The notes: a model not told the origin generated them from the sequence alone. Positions 1-12,475 are shown, counted from the first letter of the stretch. The stretch is DNA of 64,000 nt from Acanthaster planci (GCF_001949145.1 NW_019091366.1:610001-674000); one strand, 5' to 3'. Translations and numbers: made by a program.

Positions 1-210
1 CCCACTTCAGTAAATTATCATTGTTCTCCAGCTAATCACAAGCCAAGTAAGTACAAAGTGGCAGTGGGACGTGGAACTAAACTTAAAAGGGATGGAACAA
101 TGCGCAATCAACGCCCTCATCTCCTGAAACAGTTACGTGCAAAGAGCTACTGTGGCTAATACTGCTGAACCAGGGACGAGCGACTCAAACTGGTGTTCTG
201 CCGCACTCAC

Positions 211-3200
211 TTCTTGTTGGGTCCCGACATGGAGAGATTCCTGGCCACCCTGTACAGCAACATGGCGACCGGAGAGATGAAGGGATTCTCCCATGGCCTG
301 TTGGGATACTCGTTGCAAAGACTTGTCAGGTCGTAGAGTTTCACCACGTCCTCATCTTGACCTGTGGAGAAATGGAAAGCACATGTACAATTAAACCCTT
401 GTACTTTTGTATGTATCCTACAGATTCTTACAACAGGTGTCAAATCTAGTGGCTCTAACAAAATCCTACAGTTGACAAGTTCACCGCTGAAAGAACTATC
501 AATACCAATTTTCTACAGCTGCAAAATCACTCAATACGATACTTTTTAGGCAAATCACAAGATATAAACATCATTAGGATATCATCAGAGAAAAAAATCA
601 TGTTAACAAGCAATAAAGTGGATTGATTGAACCCAGAAAGGTTCAAAGTTGCTGCTCTGCCATTCCAAAATTGCCTCAATTTTCACCGACCTACCTTTGA
701 AAAGCCAGTATGTGTGCCCTTCCTTTGTACAGTGGCTTTTCAGGAAAGATAAGATGTTCTGTGCAATATCCTTCACAACCTGGGAGGTGAGGCCAGAAAA
801 CAGACGTTATCAATTCGACATATTCCGTCAAAAAGCTTGCAGGTAGAAGTGAGAATTTTTTTTATACATTTCAGACTTGTAATTGATGGGTACTCACTGA
901 CCTGGGGTGCAAACTTGGCCTCTTCCAAGTTGGGTATCTCTTCTGTTTTGAGCAGTTCGTACTTCTGAACGATGCCGTTGAGATGGTAGCACATGGCCAG
1001 CTCGGGGACATTGGACATGAGGTTGTCGAGCCAGTAATCAAGGCCGGTCAATACATTGATCGGGCTGCTCATATCCCTAGGCAAGACCGATAGATGGAAA
1101 ACTCTTAACACCAGCCTGCAAATATCCAGTCAGTACTTGCTAGAAGTACACCTAAACCACAATGACGTCACTCTACGTTTACATGTGCGCCTTACTATGG
1201 GGGCTTGATGGATCTTGTCCAAACTCACTGCCATAAAGAAGCACATGTGTAGACGAAGCGTGACGTTATTATGTTATAGGTCCATTGAAGTACATATTTT
1301 GAGCATAAGAAATAAACGTACACAACGTGTGTTTAGGAACCCAAATCCTCACGACAGTTGAAATTCATCAGGTGCTTTGAAAAAGAGGAAGGTGAAAGTC
1401 CATTGAATATTAGCTCATTTAGGATTCCATGCTCTTGAGTGTAAAAATTGTAAAGAATGTGTCATTATTTTTAAACAAGATGGAAAACTTTGGAAGGTTG
1501 AGAAAGGTTTCCGGTGGCTGAATAAATCTCAGGGATTAAGTCTGCTCACAGCTCCAATACTGTTCATATCAAAGTAAGAATTCTCAATGGGCAGACAGAG
1601 AAAGGGAGCTGGCGTAGGATGAAATTCACCAAGGGAAGTTTTAGTTCTTTGTCCAAGGAAAAGACATTCAGCTGATGAACTATAAGGTACAGAAACTGCT
1701 GCATACAGAATCCATTTGCTTAGCAAATGCTGGCTACCAGCCAATGTAGCATGCAAACTACATTTCCTGTAACTGCTTCTTGGCAGACTGTTGCTTAGCA
1801 CGTAAGTTTACTGAGCAATCTTTTATGCTGGACAGCTGATGAACGACTCACTTCAGTCTCAGGCTGACTGCTGGGTGCGTGCCCTCTCCAAAGATGGGCA
1901 GGTCGGTGCCAATCAGCATGCGGATGTCTTCAAACTGCCAGAGAACCTGACGGGCAAATTCACTCGGCTTCGTCTAACAAAAAAAAATGTGCCCAATATT
2001 CAAATAACACTGAGATAAACAAAGGCAGGACTCTTCATGATATACACAGGCACAAATCCTTAGAATAATGACATATGTAATCACAAATAATGATCAACAT
2101 CGCATAGTGAAGGAGTTTTGTTTGCAGTTTTCAATCTAGGGCCTCCTGTAGAGAGTTTGAATCCATTAATTAGCAAATTCAGCTTGTACAAGACCCCTGC
2201 CAGTGCTGAGCTAAGCATACCTTCGGCAGCAGGTCTGGGATCTGGACCAGAGCAGACTGGCTCTGTGGCAAGTGCTGCTCCTCAAAGTCATAGCTCTGCT
2301 GGGGCACAGACTCATCTGGAGAATTGCCAATACTGTCAAGTGGAGAATTAGAAAAGTCAGTGATCTCACAACCTTGGACCCCCTACAAAGGACTTCCGGA
2401 TATGACGTTGTTTATTGTGATAAAATGTCCTATGCCCATTGCATGGACCTTCAATATCTGCAACAGCTACCACACATCCTAATGTAACCTGATGAGCAAT
2501 TTTCCAAAACATACGACTTTCCTATGCTGTATCATCTAATGCGACCTCGCAACCATTCCACTTGGAGTCTCTGCCAATCAGCTCTCACATCCTCCAACAC
2601 ATCCAATGACACAGTGCTGACGTAACTGACTGATGGTCAAATCAACTATAATGACAGCAATCCACCACCCCTTCATACAAGTTGGCAGCCCACCTGAGCG
2701 CCCTCAACCGGGTGGGCGCAGAGTCAATTAGAATACTTCCAACACTACTTCGAGAGTGACTCACAATCTTGAGGCAGATGGTAGTGTCTTTTATTACCTG
2801 TAGCACAGGAACTTGGACAATAGATTCCAGCTCTGGAGGAGCTCGTTGGTCTTGCGTGTCATGGTCAGGTTCTTCCCTTCGGACAGGACTGCTTGGAGGA
2901 GAAATGTCTTCATCCATTCTCTCTCGCCCTATTCAACAGGAAGGAGGGCACAAAATGGCAACAGATGTTTCATTTTTGCCGGGAAGTCCACAGCCAAATC
3001 TATCATTGTTCAAACAAGTGTAATTTAGATGGGATGAGGAGCAGGAAATTTTGACGGTGTGGAGCAGAAAATAAATCGGCTTTTCACTGTAGTTAAAGGA
3101 TTGGGCTCGAGTCAGCACGCTATGCACTCTGTTTTCACAGGACTTGTTCTAGGCCTACAGAAAAGGCGGACGGGGTTTAGGCTAGTAAAGTGTAGTTCTG

Positions 3201-4875
3201 CATTTTTACGCCTAATAAACGAGACGAGACATTGTAAACTTGATCACCTGGGAGGCACTTCTGAGGTGCTTGAGCAAATCCAGCTCATCTAGTAGTAGCG
3301 TCTTGCCCACGCGGTGCACTGCCATGCTGACTTGCATCTTATTGAATGGAATCTTCAACAGCTTCTTGATGTTCTGTTTGAAAAAAAAAATCATACCAGA
3401 ATCAAAAATGACAGTAGCCATGACGGCAGTTTGTTAACTCTTTTACCTGAGCACTCCTCGCTGTAGATCAGCTGTAATCTGTACCCTCGTTCTGTGGTTA
3501 TTTTGGTGATATTTATAAAGCCGTCAAGACTTGGTTCCTGCCATAAAGGTGTTAACAGGTTGAAAGAATGTGCTACTGGAGTACTGCATTTAGGACTCAG
3601 GAAGGTTCCAACAAAAGCTACGTTGGATTGAATGAATTTGCACGCTTTAGAGAAGCATCCATTCATGTATTATCGGCAGGACTCACTCAACTTTGATTGA
3701 AAGCTTCTGCTTAAAGAAGTCACCAGTTTGAAATCACTTTTACCTCTGCAGCTGAAATGACGTCCACTTCACCAACAGTATCTGGTAACGTTTCAGCCAT
3801 GGCAAAGCTAAAATATTGAAAAAGAAAACAAAATTAGATGCCTTCATGCGGAACAGTCTCTCAGAAATGTTCAACTTGGCTTACACCCCTGAGCCTCAAG
3901 ACGGGGGGAAAAAACAGAGCAGAGTCTACCTGGAAAATTGGGTGCATTCGCCCGTCACCCAGGTCTTGGAGAGCTGGGCCTCACTGCGTAACCAGTTGTC
4001 CGGCGGCAGGTGCAGGTCGGTGTTCTGGTCAAGCCTGGAGAACTGGTAGACTGGTAGCCTCCGTGCCAACTTGACCATGGCTGTAGACTTGACGTCCACC
4101 ACTTGTGACTGCGGCTGCTCCTGTTTAAAAAAAAGCAGGCACACCAGGGTGCAGTTTAGCGACATATATCCAGCATTGGGCTCAGGACATACAGAGATTA
4201 GCCAGAAACTGAGAATCTCCCCGTTGTGAGCATAATGCTGAAGATCTGCAATTTGCATTCTGATAAGACTAACGGACTGAAATCTGAGGAAAAATTTTTG
4301 GAAAGAGTTCCATACGTGGACAACACTAGTTTTCCCTTAAAATGTGATGTCAGCTGTCAGAACATGGTAATATGGCTCAAAAAGTAACATTTAGCTGCAA
4401 AAATTCTGAAGCATTTACTTAGAGTTTTTTCAGACAAGTCTCATGGGTTTGTGCACAGAGCATCAAGTGTTGTCCGTATATGGAATTCTTTCCAAATTTT
4501 TGAACTAGTCAGTCACCTGAGCTACCATGGATTTACTTATAATACAGAACTGATTCCAAGAAATGGATGACAAGCAGTTAGGTACAGCCAAACTGCAGAT
4601 TTGGAAGTTGGCTCCTGATACTAGTGATAACATTTTTTACACCTGAAAACAGTATAATTAAATGTACAATGAAATTGCCAGTCAAAGTAACAAGTAAAGA
4701 AGCTTAGGGCCTACATGTGAGCATGACAAGTGTAAAATAAACCTGGAGTAGGCCTAGGCTTAATGAGATTATTGAAATTTGGTTAAGCACAACAACCTGA
4801 CATGGTCTATGGCACGACACTTACCCATGCCTCGTCTCTGTCTTCTTCCAAGTTCCTTTCGGAGCTAGCCATCAT
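211..4875 (-). CDS. EDRF1: EDRF1 homologue (erythroid differentiation-related factor 1), 5' part, ten exons, truncated by window edge
   Basis: Ten exons read on the minus strand: 4825-4875, 3930-4120, 3744-3807, 3248-3373, 2798-2928, 2221-2332, 1852-1973, 902-1076, 695-779 and 211-361. All have GT/AG borders and all phases agree; together they give 402 codons and end mid-codon (AA|GTGAGT), so the gene continues left of the window. Recognisable family blocks are LHLPPDNWLRSEAQL (exon 2), IKKLLKIPFNKMQVSMAVHR and LLLDELDLL (exon 4), W-rich exon 5, QFEDIRMLIGTDLPIFGEG (exon 7), INVLTGLDYWLDNLMSNVPE (exon 8), CTKEGHTYWLFK (exon 9) and DVVKLYDLTSLC (exon 10). Translation starts at tandem ATGs at 4875 and 4872. 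In vertebrates EDRF1 is a nuclear regulator of globin/GATA1 activity; the wide conservation of the family means its ancestral role is probably not erythroid. The C-terminal TPR-like part lies outside the window. Introns hold nothing else recognisable except a foldback repeat at 4290-4501. Confidence 0.93.
4290..4501. repeat. Foldback MITE-like element, family 1, copy in EDRF1 intron 1
   Basis: Imperfect inverted repeats of about 39 bp: left arm 4290-4328 contains ttggaaagagttccata and tggacaacact; right arm 4463-4501 is its reverse complement (agtgttgtccgtatatggaa, then ttctttccaaa). Total about 212 bp with no coding capacity. A second copy with the same terminal words lies at about 10147-10392, so this is a dispersed family rather than a chance hairpin. 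Confidence 0.7.
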
Positions 4876-5329
4876 GTAAAAATCGTCTCCCACCTTCTGT
4901 CATAAGTGACTGGACGAATGCCTCATTGCTTATTTGTCTCTAACAAGGTGTTGTGACCAAAGATCGCCGCGTAACCCACAGGCTTTACCTGAAACTTGCA
5001 GATATACAAATAGGCCTACTTCGATATATCAAGGCGATGACCTGCAATAGACTCGTCTATTATTTGAAAGGTATAATGCGTTGTACGCGGCTTGCACTTA
5101 ATTTGTAAACTTGCGAGACTAGAAACTGGTGAAAAAAATCACGAGACAAAGTCAGTTGTTTCAAACTGTATTTTGATTTTATCATTAAGATAAAATTGTA
5201 CCTTACATACATGTACTCAGTTTCAAGGATACAAATACATTTGTTGGTACTTGAATACTTATTTGACTACCCCGCTGTATAATCGCACAACCCAACAACG
5301 AACTTTTAACCTTGTGCAAGATTGTGAAG
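4876..5329. promoter_or_regulatory. Shared divergent promoter of EDRF1 and PRADC1
   Basis: Only 454 bp separate the two start codons, which point away from each other, so both genes must be driven from here. I see no TATA box in a useful position for either gene. A small GC-rich patch (gatcgccgcgtaaccc, about 4963-4978) and the YY1/TISU element at the PRADC1 start are the only evident elements. Transcription start sites cannot be placed from sequence alone. Confidence 0.7.
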
Positions 5330-5337
5330 ATGGCGGC
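5326..5337 (+). promoter_or_regulatory. TISU / YY1 element over the PRADC1 start codon
   Basis: GAAGATGGCGGC matches the 12-base TISU consensus SAASATGGCGGC at every position, with the ATG at 5330-5332 as the start codon. TISU elements are known in mammals to act both as YY1-binding promoter elements and as initiators for mRNAs with very short 5' leaders. This supports choosing 5330 as the true start and predicts a very short 5' UTR. Confidence 0.75.
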
Positions 5338-7122
5338 GCCCATAGTACTTAGAAGATTGGGTGGACCCGGTTGGAGATTACTGCATACGTGGCAAATCTG
5401 TATTCTTTTCGGCATAATTTTAGTAGCAGTTCGATACATACACGGTAATACTATGTGAAATCAAACATGAAATATTGATTATTTGCAGAAGGATGGGGTT
5501 CGCGTCTAGAAATAATTTACTCTGCGATATCCATATCTCATTATCTGCATGCATGGCAGTGGCTGCGTCATTATGCCGCTTATTGACCCATCTTTTCCTT
5601 CTCCATACATGTGTTGACATTGCATTCGTATTGACTGATGCAGTGAGTGACTTTTGATACATTTGATACTGACACTGGTTGACAAGTTGAAGTAGTTCTG
5701 TTACAGTTTGTAATTCGAAATTCCAAAAAACAGGGTCAGCGCAATAAAGAGAGTGTTGCCTTTGGTTTTTAGGAGGGACTGATGAGTTTTACCAGATTAA
5801 AATGAAAAAAGAAAAACTGGGGGTCCCCAAATATACAATCCCTGTTGCAAGGGGCCTACCTAGAGAAAAATTTCTTGTCATGAGCTTATATTTTTTTATA
5901 TGTCTTTGCTAACTGGTTTGGACTGTCTTTTGAATTATGCCTTCTTATCTTTTCCATGTGAACAGGTCATGGCGTAGATGAAAACCTTTTCTTCAGTATC
6001 CTTAGCCCAGAAGATCTCGCCTTTATTTATAAAATCAGACCAGCCAAAAATTTTGGAGCAACTTTTGTAAGTCAAACAAAACAATTACATTATATCTGCC
6101 CCTCACTTGCCTACACTACCTGCTTTGTTTTATATTCTCAGTATATTGTACGACTGAAAAATCTGTTTACAAGCCACACCAGTCACACACATAAGGTATC
6201 CATAGACATATAGCAGCTAGTGTCAATATTTTGAATAAAGATAATATTAACATATAAAATGTTGGCTTCTTTTTTTTTCACAGGCTGATCATTTCCACAG
6301 AATATGTCTCATTCCAACAGACCCAGAGGATGCTTGTGGATCGTTGACAAATGCTGCTCAAGTGTCTGGGGAAATCGCTCTCATCAAAAGAGGGTGAGCT
6401 TTGGGTTTTTATTTTTTCCCCTCAGTATGAGTTGTGCTAAAAAAAAATTTCAGAAAGTGGAACCATGGAGTGCTGATTTTCATGAAGATGCGGCCAGTTT
6501 GCATTGTATCAACACAATTTAAAATTCACAAGACCAGGATCCTCTTCAAAATCCTCCTAGCAGCTTGAAGAAAATGGTCCCCTGTATTTCGGAATGGGCC
6601 TTTTTCAATATCTAGGTGGAAAGTTTGTAGTGTTCATGACTCTTTGTGTCACTGCCTCTTAACCCCAGGAGTTGTTCCTTCATGTCCAAGGCCATTGTAG
6701 CTGAGAGAGCTGGATCAGTAGGTGTAATCATCTACGATGACAACGCCAGGAACTTTGACAAGGTCATTGACATGATCGATGACAACACGGGCAGGACAAC
6801 CTCCATTCCAGTTGCATTCCTCCTCGGACGAGACGGGTAAGCTGTGACCTGTGATGTTCAGAGGGATTGCAGCTGGGACTCGTGAGTTGTTGTGTCAAAA
6901 TCGTGTGGGTAGTTGCACGAGTCCAGCCCGTCGAGTCTCATTTTTCAGATAGATCCACTGAGTTTTTGAAATCCCCACTTTTTTTCTCTCATCAATCACA
7001 GTTATATGATCAAGAACTCCCTGCAGCAACAGGGCTTGCCGTCTGCTGTCATCTCCATTCCAGTCAACATAACCGGCGTCTCTCTGGGACACATAAGGCG
7101 CTCTCCATGGTCCCTGTGGTAG
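5330..7122 (+). CDS. PRADC1: PRADC1 homologue: protease-associated (PA) domain protein of the secretory pathway
   Basis: Five exons: 5330-5444, 5966-6066, 6284-6393, 6669-6836 and 7002-7122, all with GT/AG borders and consistent phases, giving 204 residues (about the family length, slightly longer at the N terminus). Residues about 17-34 are hydrophobic (ICILFGIILVAV) after a basic N terminus (R8, R9, R16), so this is a signal peptide or signal anchor. The PA domain follows: FFSILSPEDLAFIYKIRPAK, then CGSLTNA, EIALIKRGSCSFMSK, GVIIYDDNA, IPVAFLLGRDGYMIK and AVISIPVNITG. NIT is a possible N-glycosylation site. It ends SPWSLW-stop, like the Trp-rich C terminus of vertebrate PRADC1 (PAP21), a secreted glycoprotein. 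A PA domain without a protease domain suggests a protein-interaction role. The candidate poly(A) signal AATAAA is at 7355-7360. Confidence 0.95.
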
Positions 7123-8093
7123 GCGTGGCTTCACACAGGTTGGGGGTGGGGAGATTCTGATGATGACCCACAAATAACTTTTTCCCTTTTTCTCTTTTTT
7201 GCAAAATTGTTTATCAAGTACTTCCGGAGCGTTTTGTTGGTATGCAACTGGAAATAGCTTTTGAAAAGATTTATTCAAGCATTTTAAATGTACATCTTGA
7301 TCGTAACCCATTACAAAGCGATTCCCAGGCTCAATTAAAAAAAAAGCAAAACTCAATAAAATCAGTTTGGAAGCATATTCTCACAGACAAATTCAAACAA
7401 AAATTCAAATAGACAGAATGCAAGGTTCAACGTTGGTTTATCCCAGCAGATTCCATTAAGTTGCAGCATGTTAGAGGTGTTACATATGCATTGAAAAATG
7501 CATGTGCAGAAAATATAAAAACACAAGGCTGAAGGCAAGAGAGTATTCACGTGAGTGCGTTTATTGTTAATACACATCTTGTTGTTGTGATTGTCAATGC
7601 ATTTGAACCTAAACGGGTAATCCTCCAGGGAAGAAGTAGTTTGTACTGAATGAAACTATACTTACATTTACAAGATTGATACACTTGTGTACAAGAAAGG
7701 TTGACCTTCAGCGTCTGATTTATTGACTGGTTCAAATTTTCTCCAGTATAGTTTTCCATGTACTCAACTAACCTTTGGGAAAGTTACTTACTTTTGTTTT
7801 GACACTTTCGGAAGCTGTCAGTAACCATGAGGCCTGACGAATTCTCAGGAAGTGTCAAGTCGAGATTTACTGAAATGACGTGCATGTATAAACGTGTGAT
7901 GTATCTTGAATGTATATCAATATCCGTGCAACGTGTTTGGAACAATGTCATGTTTCTTAGGCTGCCACATGCCTTTCTTGAAAACAAGTGCATGACAATA
8001 AGCCTTTTGCGAGTTAACTTTGACCCAAATCTGGTGTACTGAATTCTTTAAATTCACGTGAACATAACAACTTGAGTTCTCCTTACTAAAACC

Positions 8094-8264
8094 ACTGTTA
8101 CTATACCTCTTGATTCGGGGCAAGCTTTTGCTCAGATACATAAGAGACGCCTTGCAACAATACACTATTCTCAATGGATAAGGAGGGCACAAAGGAACCA
8201 GTCCATTCCAGAGATGGTGGCCGCTATGCAAAGCTTGCCCGGAATCACAAGGTATAGCAACAGT
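8094..8264. repeat. Foldback MITE-like element, family 2
   Basis: A 171-bp element bounded by 34-bp imperfect inverted repeats: 8094-8127 (actgttactatacctcttga...) and 8231-8264 (...caaggtatagcaacagt). About 30 of 34 positions pair. There is no open frame inside, as expected for a non-autonomous DNA transposon. No target-site duplication is obvious. Confidence 0.7.
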
Positions 8265-10146
8265 GTCTTTAGTCTGGGGAATTTTAAATCATTATGTTTA
8301 TGTGCAGTCAGATAACTCAGTGCACCATATTTTATTCAAATTTAATTTGCAAATGGCTTATTGTAATGTGCTCAGCACATAGAAAAAAAGTGACTACGTG
8401 TATTAGGGTATCAACCTCATGTCGTGCAGTGTGTAGCAGGTGGATTTAAGTACCATTCATGCCATGCAGATCGGTGGAATTTCCACTTGGTTTTTTAAAA
8501 ACATTTTGTCTTTCAAATATTTAATAATTAAAATCTTAATTGTGTAAGAGAATGTACTTAAATCACTGCAGTGTTACATACCATAGTTTCGACCTGTCTG
8601 TTACAGGGATGTTTTCTGGTTTGTTTTAGTTCTTTATTTTCTATCTGCCACTCTTTCCTCCTTTTTTAAAAGATGTTAACAGTCTGGTGAAAGAAAAAGT
8701 TAATTTTGAATACTCTTGATGTCGAGAGAGTTTTTTTTCTAGAGCCCTGTAGATCTGAAAGTTCAGTATCAAGAAACATGGTCTCGGAAAAAACAATGTC
8801 AATTTTTTTCACTTCTACTTTTATTAAAAATTATTTAATTTCAAGTTTTCTGTCTTCCATGGAGTCATAAGTGATACATATCCTTGTTTTGAGTTTAAAG
8901 AAAAAACTCCATTTGTCAAATATAAAAAGTACTTTTAAATGTTGCTTGTTGCATTTACGTCCAAGAATTTTTTGGGGGGGAAGTCTTAATCAGCCTTTCA
9001 AAATGTTTTCATCATGATACTTCAATTCACCAAACGCTCTTGTTATTGAATTTTTTTCGCTAAAGCTCTCTATTTTATCTAAGTAATTAACAGAATACAT
9101 GTATTAAGTATTACAAGTTGGTCCAATTTTGAAAAAAATTATGCAAAAAAAAAGTATATTATAATTCTCTGTGTTGAGATTGGTTGTCATATTTTGGTTC
9201 ATATTTTCAAGGAACGTCATTACAACTACATCACAGATGCTTCCTGGTCAAGTAAACCGTTATTATTTGGGGAAAGTGTTAAAATATCCATATTTTATTT
9301 TTCTGTAAAATAAAGCCAACTCAACTGATGCTAGCATTTTCACGTGAAAGGCAATAAAAGCAGAATAACCAATAAATATTGAATTTTAACCCTCATACTT
9401 AGTCAAACGTGTAAATATTTTGCAGTTAGTTGGTATTTTATTGAATATATTGGGGTGCAGTGTTCCAATTCAAAAAAATTCTCTGCCAGGCCAAGGTGCT
9501 TAAAAAGTACCCCTGACAAATTCTTTCAAAAAGAGGGGTCTGTGCGGGCCAACACATTGTGGAATTGTGTAAGTATGGCCCAGGATCATCTATGTAGATT
9601 TAGGGGCACCCATCTGGGTGAGGGATGTCATTTGAAAAATGGCTGTAGAGAAGACTTGGGTACATTCACTTTTGGGGGGCGAGTTTGTTTTTGGTGGATA
9701 ATTAAAAAATTCATCTGTTAACCTACTAAATTTTCAAATCAAATGAAATCTACTGGACCAAACAGCACATTGTTTTTGCTTGAGAGACCTCGGGACTTCA
9801 GTTGCCTCCTACGGGTCTCCAAACTTTGTTGATTTTATACTGTTTTCAATGGATAGTTCAGTGCACCCACTGTGCCTTCGGTTGTAGGAGTTTGGAGCAA
9901 AATATAACCTCTTGAGGGCGCAGTCACTACTGTCCAGTAGTTGCATGCAACCTATGTAGGATAATGTGCATAAATTCGCAGTCGGATTCAATATACTACT
10001 AATACTCACTACACTAGGCCTATGGTGGCAGCGTTAATGGTTAAACCTTTGTGAACGATAATTTAATGCCTTCGACAATTCTGTGGCAAGTCTGTGGCGT
10101 GGAAAACGGACTTTGTGAGGCAAGAATTACTGGTAAACAAAGTCGT

Positions 10147-10392
10147 GGAAAGAGTTCCATAAATATCAGTGAATATAGACGCCGCTTGACACCCTGTGCA
10201 CAAACCCTACCCATTATAACGTTATGACTAAATATGAGACTGATCTGAAAAATTTGAAGTGTTTTCCATGTAAAATGACTTGGTATTATCTCTCTTACAT
10301 TGAATTTTTGGGGGGCACGTTTTTGCTTTCTGATGGCTAATGGGTTACTGTAGGGATTAATTAACTGGTGTCCGTATATGAAACTCTTTCCC
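10147..10392. repeat. Foldback MITE-like element, family 1, second copy
   Basis: Left end ggaaagagttccat (10147-10160) and right end tgtccgtatatgaaactctttcc (about 10369-10391) form an inverted pair and match the termini of the element at 4290-4501. It is more degraded than that copy. Borders are approximate. Confidence 0.55.
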
Positions 10393-10683
10393 TAAGTGGT
10401 TACCATGGTTACTGACAAAATCATGGTTATGACTGTTAGACTGTGGTGCCTTGTCACTTGCTTCATTTACGTTGGCGTTTAATATTAGGCCTACTAGCGC
10501 TCATGCCCAACAACTCCAGTCTTAATGCTGAATGACATTGCTAATTTCTCAAGGTTGTGAGTACAAGGGCTGGAGTTACTCCAGCTAGGCCTTGTCCTAC
10601 TTTATTTTTGAGTTCTCAACAGCAGACACTTTGTGTATTCCGGCAGTTTCATTCTCCAGCATTGATGTCTGTTGATCTGTGCT

Positions 10684-11575
10684 ATGGCTGCTAGAAGGAT
10701 GGCTACGGACAAAAGCAGTGTGAAATACACCCGCATGACTGACACTGGGGATGGCTACATAGACTTGCAGGTAAAAAAATTGAACAGCCGAGCAATACTC
10801 TCTTTAAAAAGAAAATCAGATCAATTGAAAAATTACATTTTAATTGACAAATGCTCCAAAATTACCTCTATGGGGCTCAGGACTTGCTCCTCCTCTTCAA
10901 GCTCGGAGAGGCAAAGTAAGGTCTCCTTAATTTGAGGGGAAGTCTTGAATAGTCATCAACCAATGGGTGAGGTCTCATTCAAAGTTCTGCAAATGGTTTT
11001 CCTCGATTTCTTGCATCAGGCAGTAAACCCGTGACGATGACCAGTCAGTAGCAGTACAGTGGCATGCCTGTGGAGAAAAAAACTGTAAAACAGGGACTAG
11101 GTACCAAATGTCTATTTTCGTACTCATCAAATCACAAAGCACGGCACAAATTGTTTCAAGCACTGATCTATTTACTTACTTTACACATTTGCTCTGGGAC
11201 GCAGAGCATACTTTCCAGGTATTCACTCCAATGTACAGTTCTGAGACTCCTAAATTCCCGTACAAAGCTGTTTCTTTACTATCACTTATTCTTGAAATTC
11301 CACCACCCCAGTTTACTCGACAGCCCCCCAAGGTCCCCTGGAAGTCCATCGGTGTAGCCTGCCTCCTCTTGGTCATGGGGACGGTCTTGCTGACCATCGG
11401 GGCATTGCTGGTGACCGGACACATAAGCAATAAATACCAGGACAGGATGTGGCCAATACTGATTCTGGGAACGGTGCTGTTCATTCCGGGATTCTACCAT
11501 GTGAGACTGGCAGTGTATGCCTACAAGGGTTACAGGGGGTATTCGTTTGACGACATTCCGGATTACGATGACTAA
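10684..11575 (+). CDS. TMEM230: TMEM230 homologue: two-pass membrane protein of secretory/endosomal vesicles
   Basis: Two coding exons, 10684-10770 and 11312-11575, joined at phase 0 (CAG|gtaaaa ... ccccag|TTT), give 116 residues, close to vertebrate TMEM230 (120). The N-terminal cytosolic part has VKYTRMTDTGDGYIDLQ; two membrane segments follow at about 41-67 (IGVACLLLVMGTVLLTIG) and 76-97 (WPILILGTVLFIPGFYHVRL); the C terminus is the family signature YKGYRGYSFDDIPDYDD. The family is placed on trans-Golgi, recycling and synaptic vesicles and is linked to vesicle trafficking. I chose ATG 10684; a second in-frame ATG at 10699 (MATDKSS) would also work and cannot be excluded. A 5' non-coding exon upstream is possible. 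Confidence 0.96.
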
Positions 11576-12067
11576 GTGGGATAAGTCTGGTATTTGGGTG
11601 CCAGGTTTTAACAGTACTTATCGGTTGACGTTGAAGACAGATTCTTGAAGCTTTGTGGCCCATCAGGCCAGATGGCAGGTGAGCTGGCTAACAAGTTGGT
11701 GATGAAGTCATTTCAAAATCACCTAACATGATGCAGATGGCTATGCTGCTTTTGACTTTTAAACTGTAGTTTGGAGGAAAGTATCAAGATTGCCAAAGAA
11801 AGATACAGTGATGCGGTGCGGAGTTCAGGTGTCTTCTTGAAGCACTTGTATTTCAAAATAGCAAGAGCCAGAATTGTGCTCCAAGAATTCAGCCCTGTGT
11901 AGTAAGCCATACCAGTAAATGGTCAGGAGTTAATCATCTCATACGTCTACTAGCAATGAGGCAGACACAGGTTGCCAGAAAGACCCACCTTTGGCCGCCC
12001 ATTTGTTTTAACACAGACGTCAGACATGGATGTCATAAAAAAAGCCTGGACTCGGAATGTCTTTGTA

Positions 12068-12475
12068 CAAGGTTCGTAGTGGCAAGACTCGCAACAAATT
12101 CAAAGACTTTTAATGACTTTTATGATCCATTTTCAAAGACTTTTTACTGAATTCCATAATCGGTATGTGCAATTCTACGATGCTGGTAATATGCGCAATT
12201 GTGATTAGATCACAGTCCTTTGAGGTGACATCGCGGGGCTTTGACGTAGCAGTAATAACTGTTCATGATTCACAGATCGGCGCACTTAATGCAAAGTATT
12301 GAAACATGTCTTGAAAAATGCAGCACGATTATGAAATACAAGATGTAAAAGATGAAAATTTAATGACCTTTAGTGACTTTATTCACTTTTCTACCATGAC
12401 TTCTCCAGGAATTTCATGACCTCAATAAAACTCAAGAAAGATTTTTAGGGAATTTAATGACGGCTACGAACCCTG
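12068..12475. mobile_element. hAT-like MITE in the TMEM230 3' region
   Basis: The left end reads CAAGGTTCGTAG and the right end CTACGAACCCTG, its near-perfect inverse, 408 bp apart. Both ends are directly flanked by TTGTA (12063-12067 and 12476-12480), a candidate target-site duplication. The interior is rich in the repeated words ttcaaagactttt, tttaatgac and atttcatgacc, typical of animal MITEs starting CAGGGTTCGTA. No transposase frame is present, so it is non-autonomous. hAT elements usually leave 8-bp duplications, so the 5-bp match may be partial or the class may be wrong. Confidence 0.65.

Larger units (their letters stand above)
7123..10683. other. PRADC1 3' UTR and PRADC1-TMEM230 intergenic DNA
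   Basis: No coding exon recognised. The start is the PRADC1 3' UTR with AATAAA at 7355. The rest is AT-rich and holds two foldback elements (8094-8264 and about 10147-10392). Open frames here are short and lack splice or similarity support. Confidence 0.7.

Noticed and set aside
2642-2797. Continuation of the frame after EDRF1 exon 5
   Set aside because: This is intron read-through beyond a clear donor (CTACAG|GTAATA).
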